A DNA stretch of 64,000 nucleotides from assembly GCA_030427705.1 (NCBI GenBank), contig JAUIBR010000010.1:1-64000 (forward strand), written 5' to 3'. The stretch comes from a bacterium (GTDB taxonomy: Bacteria; Myxococcota_A; Bradymonadia; Bradymonadales; Bradymonadaceae). The stretch's first letter is position 1; every line of letters begins with the position of its first letter. Under the pieces are notes generated by a model that saw only the letters and a program-made list of their open reading frames with translations, was not told where the DNA came from and ran no database searches. Positions 17,851-26,877 of the stretch are shown here, piece by piece. The translations under genes were made by a program, and so were the position numbers.

Positions 17851-18183
17851 GCATTTGAGCAACGCAACCATACGTTTTGCCACCACGGTGCATCGCTCTA
17901 CTAAGTCCTTGGTATCAGCCAGATTCAAGCGTTCAACAAATCGCAATTGAATGCTTAGTTCAAATGCTGAGCTGATCGCGTAATCAAGAAACCGTGCCAT
18001 CTCCTTACTACTTTGGCGTCCGCATCCTTCGGCTATGTTTGACGGTACTGACAAACTGCTTCCCTCCAATTGATTGGCCAATCGGAACCGCCGATGTTCC
18101 GCCAGCTTCTCTGTTAAGCGATATACTTCGACGGCGATTTCCAAGGATTCTGTAAATACTTCAAGTTCATTAGGGTCTTGCAT
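17833..18183 (-). CDS. Four-helix-bundle protein, S23/IVP family (TIGR02436-like)
   Basis: 116 residues. Four amphipathic helices fit the family, with the signature LEGSSLSVPSNIAEG and an FLDYAISSAFEL segment. AAGGAG lies five bases before the ATG. Relatives are encoded in intervening sequences of 23S rRNA genes, and the fold is shared with Avd of diversity-generating retroelements; these relatives bind nucleic acid. No reverse transcriptase is nearby and the gene is not in an rRNA operon. It is enclosed by inverted heptamer arrays that fill the gap from the polB stop to the sulfatase stop, so it may be linked with those repeats. Confidence 0.85.
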   Translation of the reverse strand: MQDPNELEVFTESLEIAVEVYRLTEKLAEHRRFRLANQLEGSSLSVPSNIAEGCGRQSSKEMARFLDYAISSAFELSIQLRFVERLNLADTKDLVERCTVVAKRMVALLKCVKTKN

Positions 18184-18261
18184 GTTCGCTCCTTCGTTGC
18201 GAGTTCAGGTCCTTTATCGACCGATCTCCCAAAGCGTTGCGGAAAAAAACAAGAAATCACC

Positions 18262-18391
18262 GGAACCAGACCAAGAACCAAAGACCAAAGACCAAGAACC
18301 AAGAACCAAGAACCAAGAACCAAGAACCAAAGACCAAGAACCGAGAACCAAAGACCAAGAACCAGACTAAAGACCAAGAACCAAAGACCAA
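18262..18391. repeat. Right inverted heptamer array of the four-helix-bundle locus
   Basis: About eighteen units of GAACCAA, AGACCAA and GAACCGA. The orientation is opposite to the left array, so the two could form an imperfect stem of about 80-100 bases that encloses the whole gene. It ends four bases before the stop codon of the minus-strand sulfatase gene. Units vary by single substitutions, chiefly GAACC/AGACC. Confidence 0.85.
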
Positions 18392-18394
18392 TGA

Positions 18395-20539
18395 CTACTT
18401 TGTATTGAAGCCGGGCAGGTGGTTACTCCAGTAACCCCACGTAGGTGCGTGCCAGTCACTTCGATACTCGACAAAGAAGCCCGTGGTTTCGCGGAGGTAT
18501 TGCGCGGCGTAGGTGTGGTCTTCGATGCGGTTGGTTTGCTCGGTCGGGTCACTTGGTTGGTGGTAGAGCTCGCGGGTGCCATCGTAGTTTACGATTAGAC
18601 GCCAGTCCTTTGAACGCAGTGAATACATCCGACCGTACTCCGAAGAGACAACCTGCGGAGTCCAGCTGCCTCTGCGTCCCATTTCAACCACGGATTGACC
18701 TTGAACCTTGGGGGATGCCTCGACATTAACAAGGTCCAGAATCGTGGGCACGATGTCTAGAACGCTGGTCGGGACCTCGACTTTTGCCGGCTGGATGCCT
18801 TGGCCGAAAATAACAAATGGGACGTTCGTTAACTCTGAATACAGGCCGTAAGCGTGACCCATCTTTCCGCGTTCGAACATCGCCTCGCCGTGATCTGACG
18901 TCAGGACGATGACCGTGTCGTCCAGTAGTCCCGACTCGTTTAGACCGTCAACCAGGTCTCCAAAACACGCGTCCATGTGCTCGACTTCGCCGTCGTAGAG
19001 TCCCTTGAGTTGGCTCCATTGGTCTTCGTTCAAAACCTTGCGGCCTGCGGCAATATCATTGAGCAAGTAACCGCTGACGCTCTTGCCGACAGGTTTGCCC
19101 CAGTCGCCATCGTGGTACTTCTCGGAAATTCCTTCATGAAAGCGGTACGGCGTGTGTGGTTCGAATGGCAACATGGATACGAAGAACCGGTTGTCGGACT
19201 CCGCCGTTTCGCGCGCGAATTTGAGGGTCTGCGTGACGATGGCAGAACAATCGATCCCCATGCCTTCCGAGACCGGTTGCACAAACTTCGACCACCTGCC
19301 TGGCTTTCGAAGACGTCGCATTCCGAATGCGTTGTTGCCCACGTAGGCGGTCTTGATTCCGGCATCTTCGAGCTGGCTCGATAGCAACGGAATACCCGGT
19401 TTGACCTGACCTTTGTCGCCAGCAACACCATGCACGCGTGCGATCATCCCGGTCTGGATCGACCCGTGGGATGGGGGCGACGACGGTGAGGCAGCTTGGT
19501 TGTTTAGGAATACCAATCCTTGTTTCCTGGCGAGCTCGGTGAAACGCGGTGTGGCGACGCGCGTTTCTGAGTTGTAGAGCGTTAGGCGGTCTGAGCGGAG
19601 TGCATCTACGACCAGTAAAATCGCGTTTTTGAACTGTTTTGGTTCGGGAGCTTTGTCGCGCTTTTTGGTTTGGATGCTCGCCTTTAACCATGTCAGATTC
19701 TGACCTTGTAACTCCAGCCGAACAACCTTCCCAGCGTAGGCGCTGAGGTCGATGGGCGCATCTGTGACCTCGAAAGTCTTGTCGTTGCCTGGGGCGGTCG
19801 AGACCACGAATGAACCGCCTTCGTTGGAGGTTTCGCCGACAAAGAAGGCATCATTGGGAATCTCCTGATAGAGGGCGTAACCGTCAAATGATTGCAGTTG
19901 TTTCGAGAGGACTTCGACGTTCGGGCGCTGTCCATTGGCTTCGAACGCTCCTTCCACGACTCGCATGGAATGTACTGGGGCGCGGCTAAACAACAGAAGT
20001 TCATTCACCCCAGGTTTCAACCGTCCTTGCTCCACCGCGAATACAACTTCGTTCCAGCCGGCCGTAAGTGGTTTCACGCCCACGCGTTTGCCATTGGCTT
20101 TTAGTTCGACCCGTTGCCCCTTCTTGCCCCAGGTCCACAGGACAACCGTAGCTGCGCCATCGGAATGCCAGGGGACGATAAGGTCGGTGGCATTGCGGGT
20201 TAACTTGCGCGCGCGAACACCATCGAACTCGGCAACATCGCCAAACGGGCGCCGGTAGCCCTCGCTATACTTTTGCACACCAGCCGTGATGAACGGAATG
20301 ACCAGTCCGTGCGTGTCATACAAGTGCAGCCGCCGCCAGTTGCTGATGAAGTTGATCGATGGTGTTTCATCGAGCTCCGGACCCTTGGGTTTTTCGGGAA
20401 CTTCTTCAGCGGGTGGCGGTGCCTCGGCAGGTTCTGCGGAGGCGGGCTCAGGGCTGCCCTGGGCCTTCGGGGACGTGACTTCGCCGTTAGGCGCGCACGC
20501 CGTCAACGCGAGCGCGAGAATAAGCATCCATGCTTTCAT
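18395..20539 (-). CDS. Sulfatase/phosphatase-superfamily lipoprotein
   Basis: 714 residues. Lipobox TAC with Cys15, then a Pro/Glu/Ala linker. An N-terminal beta-rich region (about 60-310) may bind carbohydrate. The catalytic sulfatase-like domain starts at [15 protein letters not shown]. The site where formylglycine is made reads SPPSHGS with Ser at the modified position and His where classical enzymes have Arg, as in the common LPSHxS subgroup. TSDHGEAM and GHAYGLY give further metal and substrate residues. Either a sulfatase or a phosphotransferase; substrate unknown. Confidence 0.85.
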   Translation of the reverse strand: MKAWMLILALALTACAPNGEVTSPKAQGSPEPASAEPAEAPPPAEEVPEKPKGPELDETPSINFISNWRRLHLYDTHGLVIPFITAGVQKYSEGYRRPFGDVAEFDGVRARKLTRNATDLIVPWHSDGAATVVLWTWGKKGQRVELKANGKRVGVKPLTAGWNEVVFAVEQGRLKPGVNELLLFSRAPVHSMRVVEGAFEANGQRPNVEVLSKQLQSFDGYALYQEIPNDAFFVGETSNEGGSFVVSTAPGNDKTFEVTDAPIDLSAYAGKVVRLELQGQNLTWLKASIQTKKRDKAPEPKQFKNAILLVVDALRSDRLTLYNSETRVATPRFTELARKQGLVFLNNQAASPSSPPSHGSIQTGMIARVHGVAGDKGQVKPGIPLLSSQLEDAGIKTAYVGNNAFGMRRLRKPGRWSKFVQPVSEGMGIDCSAIVTQTLKFARETAESDNRFFVSMLPFEPHTPYRFHEGISEKYHDGDWGKPVGKSVSGYLLNDIAAGRKVLNEDQWSQLKGLYDGEVEHMDACFGDLVDGLNESGLLDDTVIVLTSDHGEAMFERGKMGHAYGLYSELTNVPFVIFGQGIQPAKVEVPTSVLDIVPTILDLVNVEASPKVQGQSVVEMGRRGSWTPQVVSSEYGRMYSLRSKDWRLIVNYDGTRELYHQPSDPTEQTNRIEDHTYAAQYLRETTGFFVEYRSDWHAPTWGYWSNHLPGFNTK

Positions 20540-20557
20540 AATCTTGTGTGGTTTTAG

Positions 20558-22636
20558 CTACTGGCAATCGCGGAATTCGAACGAGCGTCCACCTTCACCG
20601 GTGTTGTCGGATACGCCGCCTGAGCCGCCGTTACCAGCATTGAGCGTCACCGTAGGGTCGTCGACGACGAGGTTACCCATGTGGCATTGGATTACAACAG
20701 AATCGCCGCCAGCTCCACCGCCGCCGGAGCCACCATCTCCGCCATCTTGGCCAGTTCCACCAATGCCGCCCGGCCCACCAACGGCAGGTCCGTTGGAGCC
20801 TGGAGGGCCTTGTGCGCCTGGGAGGCCTCCGTTTCCGCCGTTTCCGCCAAGCCCTCCACGCCCACCTGAGCCACCGTTCCCAGCCGAAAATTCAGAGTTT
20901 CGAACGGTCAGTCCCGACGAGTTCACGACAAAGAGGGCAATGGCACTGCCTCCCGGTCCGCCGCCTTCGCCAGGGGTACCAGCGCAACCGCCAGCGCCGC
21001 CGCCACCGCCGCCGCCACCTGCGACAAGGATGTTGTTTCCTAGTAAGCTGAATAGTCGCCCACCACCGCCGCCGCCTCCGCTGCCGCCGGCACCATTCGA
21101 ACCGGCGGTACCGGTAGCGCCAGTTCCCGTGTTTTCCAGATTGAAATCCGCGGTGAACGTGTATCCGTACGAGCCGTTGTTTCCGTCGTTTCCGTCCAGA
21201 TTGCCGCTGGCAGACCGGCCGGGTTGACCTTGAGCTCCAGGTCCGCCTCCATTGCCACCAAGGAGACCGGCGGGTGATGGTTGACCCGGTTGCCCCGGAG
21301 TGTTTCCAGGAGGGCCCCCTAATCCACCCTGACCACCCGCGGCGCTTGAGCATGCTGAATTCTGCCCAGGACCGCCTGGACTTAGCGTCTGACCTGCGCC
21401 GCCATTCCCACCGTTGTTTCCATTCGATCCAAAGCGGCCTGAGACGCCGTTGCCACCATTACCGGTATCGACCGTCACACCATCCAAAACGAGCGCAGGT
21501 GCATTTATGGCCCAGACGCCAACGACGTTCTCGGCCTGTCCGCCGTTACCGACGCGAATGTCGATATTGTGCAGGACAGTGCGAACGTCGATGTCGCGCG
21601 CCTCAACCGAAATAGTGTCATTTACTGGCATTTGAGTCATGGTTCCACCGTCGTACTCCCAATTCGGTGTTCCATTGAAACCGGAGTAGATCGAGATTCC
21701 GTTAGGGACCAATAGGCGTGAGCTGTTTGTGTAACCCGACTTCACGATGACGCCGGTAGCACCGCGCGTTTGTGCAGCGGTAATCGCAGCACCCAGCGTC
21801 TCGAACGGAGCGGCGCGGGAGCCTGAACCGGTGTTGTCGACACCGTTATCGTGGTCGACGTAGATGAAGGTCGATTGTGCGGTTTGGTCGTTACAGTTAA
21901 CGGCATCGGCTGCCGTCGCCGACGCAGGAATGTCGAAGCAGAATGGTACCTGGTTGGCTTGAGACTCACAGTCCCAGTGGCCAAGGTTGCACTGACCACA
22001 CGGCGCTGGGTCGCACATTACACCGTTGCATTGGCCTTGAATGCAGATGTTCACGTAGTCGCATGTTGCGGCTTGAGGCTGCACACATGTGTTGGCGAAG
22101 ACGACGTTTCCTTCATTGTCCATCGACGGCGATGGGTCACATGCATCTGCAGGACAGACCCGGGCGCCACCCTGCGGACGGCAGTAGCGAAGTTCGTCTT
22201 CCGCGCAGTTACCGCCAGTAGCTTCGCACGCGCACTCCATGGCATTGCAGCTGATCGGGGCGTACTCGCATTCATTGTTGGCGTCGCATCCCGTGGCTTC
22301 CATGCATGGCATGGTCGGGCAGAACGTCGCGAAGTTCTGCGGTGTGCACGTACACACGCCGCAATCGACCATTCCACCACAACCGTCGTCGATCATGCCA
22401 CATTGGTCAGGCGCGCATTGGTTTGGCGTGCACATGTCCATGCCCATATCGGACATGTTGTTCATGTTGTTAACGTTATTCGAATTGTTCGCGTTGTTGG
22501 TGTTGTTCGCGTTGTTCGAATTGTTGGCGTTGTTGGCGTTGTTCTGGCGGTTGTTTTCCACCACAACGGCGTCATCGGAGACGTTGCATCCGCTGACGAC
22601 GAGAACACAGAGAAAGGCAATAAAAAGCCGAGCCAT
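20558..22636 (-). CDS. Gly-rich, Cys-rich lipoprotein with Asn linker (paralogue A)
   Basis: 692 residues. Lipobox SGC (Cys17), an NNx linker, a DMG motif, and a Cys-rich region (about 65-230) with paired CxxxxCG patterns. A DUF1565-like segment follows (TFIYVDHDNGVDNTGSGSRA onward, about 248-330), as in parallel beta-helix surface proteins. The C-terminal half is dominated by GGxGG runs like those of PE_PGRS or snow-flea-type Gly-rich folds. AGGAAG lies six bases before the ATG. It is a tandem paralogue of the next gene upstream, with the same order of segments. Confidence 0.8.
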   Translation of the reverse strand: MARLFIAFLCVLVVSGCNVSDDAVVVENNRQNNANNANNSNNANNTNNANNSNNVNNMNNMSDMGMDMCTPNQCAPDQCGMIDDGCGGMVDCGVCTCTPQNFATFCPTMPCMEATGCDANNECEYAPISCNAMECACEATGGNCAEDELRYCRPQGGARVCPADACDPSPSMDNEGNVVFANTCVQPQAATCDYVNICIQGQCNGVMCDPAPCGQCNLGHWDCESQANQVPFCFDIPASATAADAVNCNDQTAQSTFIYVDHDNGVDNTGSGSRAAPFETLGAAITAAQTRGATGVIVKSGYTNSSRLLVPNGISIYSGFNGTPNWEYDGGTMTQMPVNDTISVEARDIDVRTVLHNIDIRVGNGGQAENVVGVWAINAPALVLDGVTVDTGNGGNGVSGRFGSNGNNGGNGGAGQTLSPGGPGQNSACSSAAGGQGGLGGPPGNTPGQPGQPSPAGLLGGNGGGPGAQGQPGRSASGNLDGNDGNNGSYGYTFTADFNLENTGTGATGTAGSNGAGGSGGGGGGGRLFSLLGNNILVAGGGGGGGGAGGCAGTPGEGGGPGGSAIALFVVNSSGLTVRNSEFSAGNGGSGGRGGLGGNGGNGGLPGAQGPPGSNGPAVGGPGGIGGTGQDGGDGGSGGGGAGGDSVVIQCHMGNLVVDDPTVTLNAGNGGSGGVSDNTGEGGRSFEFRDCQ

Positions 22637-22708
22637 AAGTCTTCCTGATTTTGATATCAGGAAGACAGTACCGTTAGTTGCCCCTGCTTTTCAATTCCAG
22701 ACGTCTCG

Positions 22709-24766
22709 CTAGTTGCAATCGCGGAAGTCAACGGCCACGCCAGCTTGACCCGCGTTACCTTGTGATGGTCCAGCAGCGCCCGCGGCGCCCATCGAGAGTG
22801 TGGTTTCGGCGTTAGTTGTAACCGACCCACCGAGGCATTGAACAACGACGGAATCGCCACCTGTGCCGCCACCGCCGTGACCGCCACGACCGCCGACTCC
22901 AGCTAGTCCGCCACGGCCTCCGTTACCGCCTTGTGCATTGGCACCGTTGCCTCGGACACCAGCGCCACCACCAGCTCCGCCGTTTCCACCCGATCCGCCT
23001 CGACCGCCGGCACCCGCGCGAAGTTGCGAGTTCTCAAGCGATAGTCCGGTCGAGTTTGCGGCAAAAAGCGCGATGGAGGTTCCACCCGGCCCGCCGCCAA
23101 AGCCATTGGTACCGGCACAACCGCCGGCAGCTCCGCCGCCACCGCCGCCGCCGTTCTCGATGACGCCGATGCCCCCAATATCGATGGCGCCACCGCCGCC
23201 ACCGCCTCCGCCGTCACCATTGGTGCCGCCGGTTCCTGCCGCGCCAGCACCTTCGTTTGTCAGAAGGTACGACACTGCATCGATCGTGTAACTTCGTGTA
23301 GCTCCCGCACCGTCTTGGCCTGGGTTTCCAGAGTTGCCTGGTTGGCCAGGGCCGCCATTTGCGCCGGGTCCAGGTCCCCCGAGTCCTCCGGCTGCACCGC
23401 CAGCCGCTGCATCGCCGTTGTCTCCGGGGCCATTGTTTGAGCCGGTGCCACCACGTCCGCCATTTGCGTCAGGGCAACTGGCGTTCGTTCCACCGGCTCC
23501 ACGGGTTCTGCCGCTGCCGTTGCCCCCGTTTCCGCCGGTCAGTCCAGCCAGTCCAGAACGGCCGGCAAACCCGGCGCCGCCATTCCCAGCGACAACGCGA
23601 ACGTTGTTCAAGACAAGGGCGGGCGCATTCACCGCCCACACGCCGTACACGGTTTCACCGGCTGCACCGTCATTCACGAACACCTCGATTCGATGAAGCA
23701 CGGTCCGAACATCAATGTTCTGCGCTTCGACTGAAATCCCGGAGGCGGTTTGTGTCATGGTACCGCCATCGTAGGTCCAATCCGGCGCACCGCTGTACCC
23801 TGAGTAAATGGAGATTCCGTTTTTCAGGACCAATCGAGACGTGTTGGCGTATCCGCTCTTCACCACGACTCCGGTGGCTCCTCGATTCTCGGCAGCATCC
23901 AATGCAGCTTGAATCGTTGCAAACGGTTGCGCGCGTGAGCCCGAGCCCGAAGCGTCAACGCCTGCGTCCTGGTCCACGTAAATGAAGGTCGACAGGGCCG
24001 TTTGGTCGTTGCAGTTCACCGCATCTGCCGCGGTGGCCGACGCTGGGATGTCATAGCAAACAGGTGTGTTGGTCGTGTCGCAGTCCCAATGTCCAAGGTT
24101 GCACTGACCACAATCGGCGGGTTCACAAGAAGAACCGGCGCATGCCCCTTGAATGCAGATATCGACGTAGTCACATTGCGCGCCTTCAGGCTGAACACAG
24201 GCGTTTGCGAAGACGATATTGCCGTCTGTGTCCGTCGTCGGTGATGGGTCACACGCGTCGGCTGGGCAAACGCGTGCACCGCCAGCCGGCAGGCAAGAGC
24301 GCATCTCTTCGTCGGTGCAATTACCGTCGCCAGCATCACATGCACAGACATTGCCGTTGCAGCTCACCGGGGCGTACTCACATTCGTTGTTTGCGTCGCA
24401 ACCGGTCGCTTCCATGCAAGGCATCGACGGGCAGAACGTCGCGAAATTTTGGGCGGTGCAGGTGCAAACGCCGCAATCAACCATCCCGTCGCAACCATCA
24501 TCGATCATGCCGCATTGGTCAGCCGCACACTGAATCGGTGTGCACATGTCCATGCCCATGTCCATGTTGTTGGAGTTGTTGACGTTATTCGAGTTATTGA
24601 CGTTGTTAACGTTGTTTACGTTATTGACGTTATTGACGTTGTTCGAATTGTTGACGTTGTTTTCGTTATTCGCCCGATTGTTGTCCACGACGACGGCTTC
24701 ATCGGAGACATTACAGCCCGCCAAAACGACGAGCATCAGTACAAGCAGAGTGAGGTGCATTCGCAT
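22709..24766 (-). CDS. Gly-rich, Cys-rich lipoprotein with Asn linker (paralogue B)
   Basis: 685 residues, same plan as its downstream neighbour: lipobox AGC (Cys18), a NNVNN-type linker of about ten triplets, MDMGMDM, Cys-rich repeats, DUF1565-like segment (TFIYVDQDAGVD onward), then a long Gly-rich region with several GGxGG blocks. The pair is separated by 72 bases and is probably a tandem duplication. GGAG lies six bases before the ATG. Surface display is likely, with function unknown. Gly-rich regions between the two genes differ most. Confidence 0.8.
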   Translation of the reverse strand: MRMHLTLLVLMLVVLAGCNVSDEAVVVDNNRANNENNVNNSNNVNNVNNVNNVNNVNNSNNVNNSNNMDMGMDMCTPIQCAADQCGMIDDGCDGMVDCGVCTCTAQNFATFCPSMPCMEATGCDANNECEYAPVSCNGNVCACDAGDGNCTDEEMRSCLPAGGARVCPADACDPSPTTDTDGNIVFANACVQPEGAQCDYVDICIQGACAGSSCEPADCGQCNLGHWDCDTTNTPVCYDIPASATAADAVNCNDQTALSTFIYVDQDAGVDASGSGSRAQPFATIQAALDAAENRGATGVVVKSGYANTSRLVLKNGISIYSGYSGAPDWTYDGGTMTQTASGISVEAQNIDVRTVLHRIEVFVNDGAAGETVYGVWAVNAPALVLNNVRVVAGNGGAGFAGRSGLAGLTGGNGGNGSGRTRGAGGTNASCPDANGGRGGTGSNNGPGDNGDAAAGGAAGGLGGPGPGANGGPGQPGNSGNPGQDGAGATRSYTIDAVSYLLTNEGAGAAGTGGTNGDGGGGGGGGAIDIGGIGVIENGGGGGGGAAGGCAGTNGFGGGPGGTSIALFAANSTGLSLENSQLRAGAGGRGGSGGNGGAGGGAGVRGNGANAQGGNGGRGGLAGVGGRGGHGGGGTGGDSVVVQCLGGSVTTNAETTLSMGAAGAAGPSQGNAGQAGVAVDFRDCN

Positions 24767-24877
24767 ATTATTCTCCGATGCCGAAACATCTGGGTCTGTA
24801 GATTTGGAACGTTTACGTTGTCGTTGATTGTCCGATAGACCGGACTTCGATTCAAGTACGGCCTGATTTGGCGGAGT

Positions 24878-25993
24878 TTAGGGGAAGGCGGTCTGCGACC
24901 ATCCGAAGTTGGTCGTATCCAGTTGAAGTACGGGAACCGCACCACCACCTACCGGGCCTGGGAAAGAACTCATCGGCCCCAAAAACGTCAGGCAGTCGCC
25001 AAGCGCTGTAAAGTTCGATGCGGTCCGGTATTGCACGGAAACACCTTGAGCGTTTTGGAGGGTGAAACACCGGCTCGAGCCGCCGCAAGCAACACCGGAG
25101 TCCGTAATCTCCCCGCTAAAGCGCACGTTCTTCGCATAATCGCCCGGCACCAAACCTCCGCTCGCATCGCGGTAATACACTGGGTTGCCACTCGACAGGA
25201 TCGCAAAGTTGGTCAGCTGGGTAATCTCAGGTTTGCCTTCGAAGTTCACCAGCTCAGTCGCGGTGAACGATACGATATCGCCAACTCGGATCGGCGTCAG
25301 CGTTGGGTCCGTGGCGAGGAATGTCTGAATGGCACCACTTCCATCTTGAATCCAGAACGTGCGGTTTGCCACGGTGTCAAACCCGGTCGCAATCACGGTT
25401 GCCCCGGTAACGTCCAAAGGCAAGAAGAGTGTGACTCGACCTTCATCGACGGCCGGCGTGTTGATGTCGTCAGGTTGTGCGGGAACTGCGGCCAATATCG
25501 CGGCAATACCCGCATTATTGGTGTAGGGCGTCGTCGTGGGCGTTCCGCCATCGTGCACACCGGTTCCGCCAATCTGACCAAAGAACGTCGGAACACCAAC
25601 ACACCCCATCATATTGTTTGAGTTGTTGCTGTTATTCGAGTTGTTCGAGTTATTGCCGTTATTCGAGTTGTTAACGTTGTTGCTGTTATTCGAATTGTTG
25701 ACGTTGTTAACGTTGTTCGAATTGTTGACGTTGTTGATGTTATTCGAATTGTTGACGTTATTGATGTTGTTCGAATTGTTAACGTTGTTCGAATTGTTAA
25801 CGTTGTTAACGTTGTTTGAATTGTTGGCGTTGTTTGAATTGTTCGCGTTATTCGCGACGTCTACACACTCGTCCGTTTCTGGATTGTACAACTGTCCATC
25901 ATCACAATTGATGCCGGGATCACGCTTTTCAGTCTCGCTACCGCAAGAGATGGTGAGAGCCCCAAGAATCAAACAAATCGCAAGTTTCCGCAT
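24878..25993 (-). CDS. Lipoprotein with very long NNx tract and OB-like C-terminal domains
   Basis: 371 residues. Lipobox TISC (Cys17). A short Cys pair (CDDGQLYNPETDECV) precedes about 26 NNx triplets at roughly 47-126. The C-terminal region (about 135-371) contains two beta-rich segments: FWIQDGSGAIQTFL with VGDIVSFTATELVNFEGKPEIT, and RCFTLQNAQGVSVQY. These resemble OB-fold domains found in extracellular nucleases, but no nuclease motif is seen. The start was set at MRKLAIC for its signal peptide. Divergent promoter region with the DUF429 gene is only 69 bases. Confidence 0.75.
   Translation of the reverse strand: MRKLAICLILGALTISCGSETEKRDPGINCDDGQLYNPETDECVDVANNANNSNNANNSNNVNNVNNSNNVNNSNNINNVNNSNNINNVNNSNNVNNVNNSNNSNNVNNSNNGNNSNNSNNSNNSNNMMGCVGVPTFFGQIGGTGVHDGGTPTTTPYTNNAGIAAILAAVPAQPDDINTPAVDEGRVTLFLPLDVTGATVIATGFDTVANRTFWIQDGSGAIQTFLATDPTLTPIRVGDIVSFTATELVNFEGKPEITQLTNFAILSSGNPVYYRDASGGLVPGDYAKNVRFSGEITDSGVACGGSSRCFTLQNAQGVSVQYRTASNFTALGDCLTFLGPMSSFPGPVGGGAVPVLQLDTTNFGWSQTAFP
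25613..25855 (-). repeat. AAC-rich coding repeat for (NNx)26
   Basis: This in-frame nine-base repeat encodes the Asn linker of the lipoprotein above. The two Asn codons alternate AAC and AAT while the third codon is mostly Val, Ser, Ile or Ala. Near-identical units make length changes by slippage or recombination likely, and these would stay in frame. Shorter versions occur in six other lipoprotein genes of the window. Confidence 0.85.
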
Positions 25994-26062
25994 GTCGCTA
26001 TTCCGCATCAAAGTGTCGCGTCGGTTATCTAATAATGCCACGAGCCTGAATCAAGGACGAAC

Positions 26063-26779
26063 GTGATTATCGGGATTGATATCTCAACAAATCCGAAGAA
26101 ATTGGGTCTAACAGCTTGCGCCGTGAAAGGCCAGAACCTCGAGATCTGCGCAGCACAGCTAGCAGGGACGCATGATGCGGCGCTCGAATTCGTAGCTGAT
26201 TATTGGCAGCCATCCACCATCCTCGCCATCGACGCACCGCTGGGTTGGCCCAGAGAAATGGCTATCCAACTGCAGCAACACAAAGCTGGTGAGCCTTTCC
26301 TGGTGGACCGAAACACAATGTTCCGTCGATTGACGGACGAACGAATCGCCGAACGTACAGGCAAACGACCGCTCGATGTCGGTGCAGACCTCATCGCGCG
26401 CGCAGCACACTACGCGCTGGAGCTTCTGGGCGATGTGAGAGCGCAGCTTGGCGCTCCTCTTCCCATGCTCTGGAGCCCGCACGATCGAGGCGGCGCCATC
26501 GAAGTTTATCCCGCCGCAACACTCGACGTTCGCGGACTTCCGTCGTCTGGCTACAAAGGCAAGGAACCTGAGCTGCGAAAGCAGATTCTGGAGCAACTAC
26601 CGCTGATTTGTGCGGCTGAGATTCAAACAGCACTGCTCGATAACAACGATGTGTTCGATGCCGCCATCGCGGCGCTGGCCGGGTGGGATTTTATGGAATC
26701 ACGTTGTGAGGCGCCCGCCGATGATGAGTTGGAGCGCGCCAAATCCGAGGGTTGGATTTGGGTCGCCAACCCCATGTAG
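26063..26779 (+). CDS. DUF429 family protein (predicted RNase H-like fold)
   Basis: 238 residues. The family shows an N-terminal IGIDIS strand, ILAIDAPLGWP, the RxxDxxLx region (FRRLTDERI), and IEVYPAATL, then a C-terminal DNNDVFDAAIAALAG helix. These acidic residues correspond to an RNase H-like active site predicted for DUF429, but activity is not established. GTG start with GGA six to seven bases upstream. No operon partner. Confidence 0.85.
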   Translation: MIIGIDISTNPKKLGLTACAVKGQNLEICAAQLAGTHDAALEFVADYWQPSTILAIDAPLGWPREMAIQLQQHKAGEPFLVDRNTMFRRLTDERIAERTGKRPLDVGADLIARAAHYALELLGDVRAQLGAPLPMLWSPHDRGGAIEVYPAATLDVRGLPSSGYKGKEPELRKQILEQLPLICAAEIQTALLDNNDVFDAAIAALAGWDFMESRCEAPADDELERAKSEGWIWVANPM

Positions 26780-26877
26780 TCCGCACAATCCGCAGTCTTA
26801 CGGTTCTGCATGAAAAATATTCGCGACTGTTGTATGCAGTCCGTCGAGATTTGGAATGGAACAGAAGGTACGAGATT

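Noticed and set aside
17833-18183. Diversity-generating retroelement (Avd-like protein)
   Set aside because: No reverse transcriptase, template or variable repeat is visible nearby, and relatives of this fold occur outside such elements.
17746-18391. CRISPR array
   Set aside because: Units are seven bases and contiguous, with no regular unique spacers and no cas genes.
20286-21227. Long Pro-rich reading frame on the plus strand
   Set aside because: It is the antisense of the sulfatase start and Gly-rich lipoprotein gene; GC-rich codons give a long shadow frame with no ribosome site.
21851-22648. Plus-strand frame rich in Val/Arg opposite the Gly-rich lipoprotein
   Set aside because: Shadow of the NNx and Cys-rich coding region on the minus strand.
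25613-25855. CRISPR or tandem intergenic repeat
   Set aside because: It is an in-frame coding repeat for an Asn linker in a lipoprotein.
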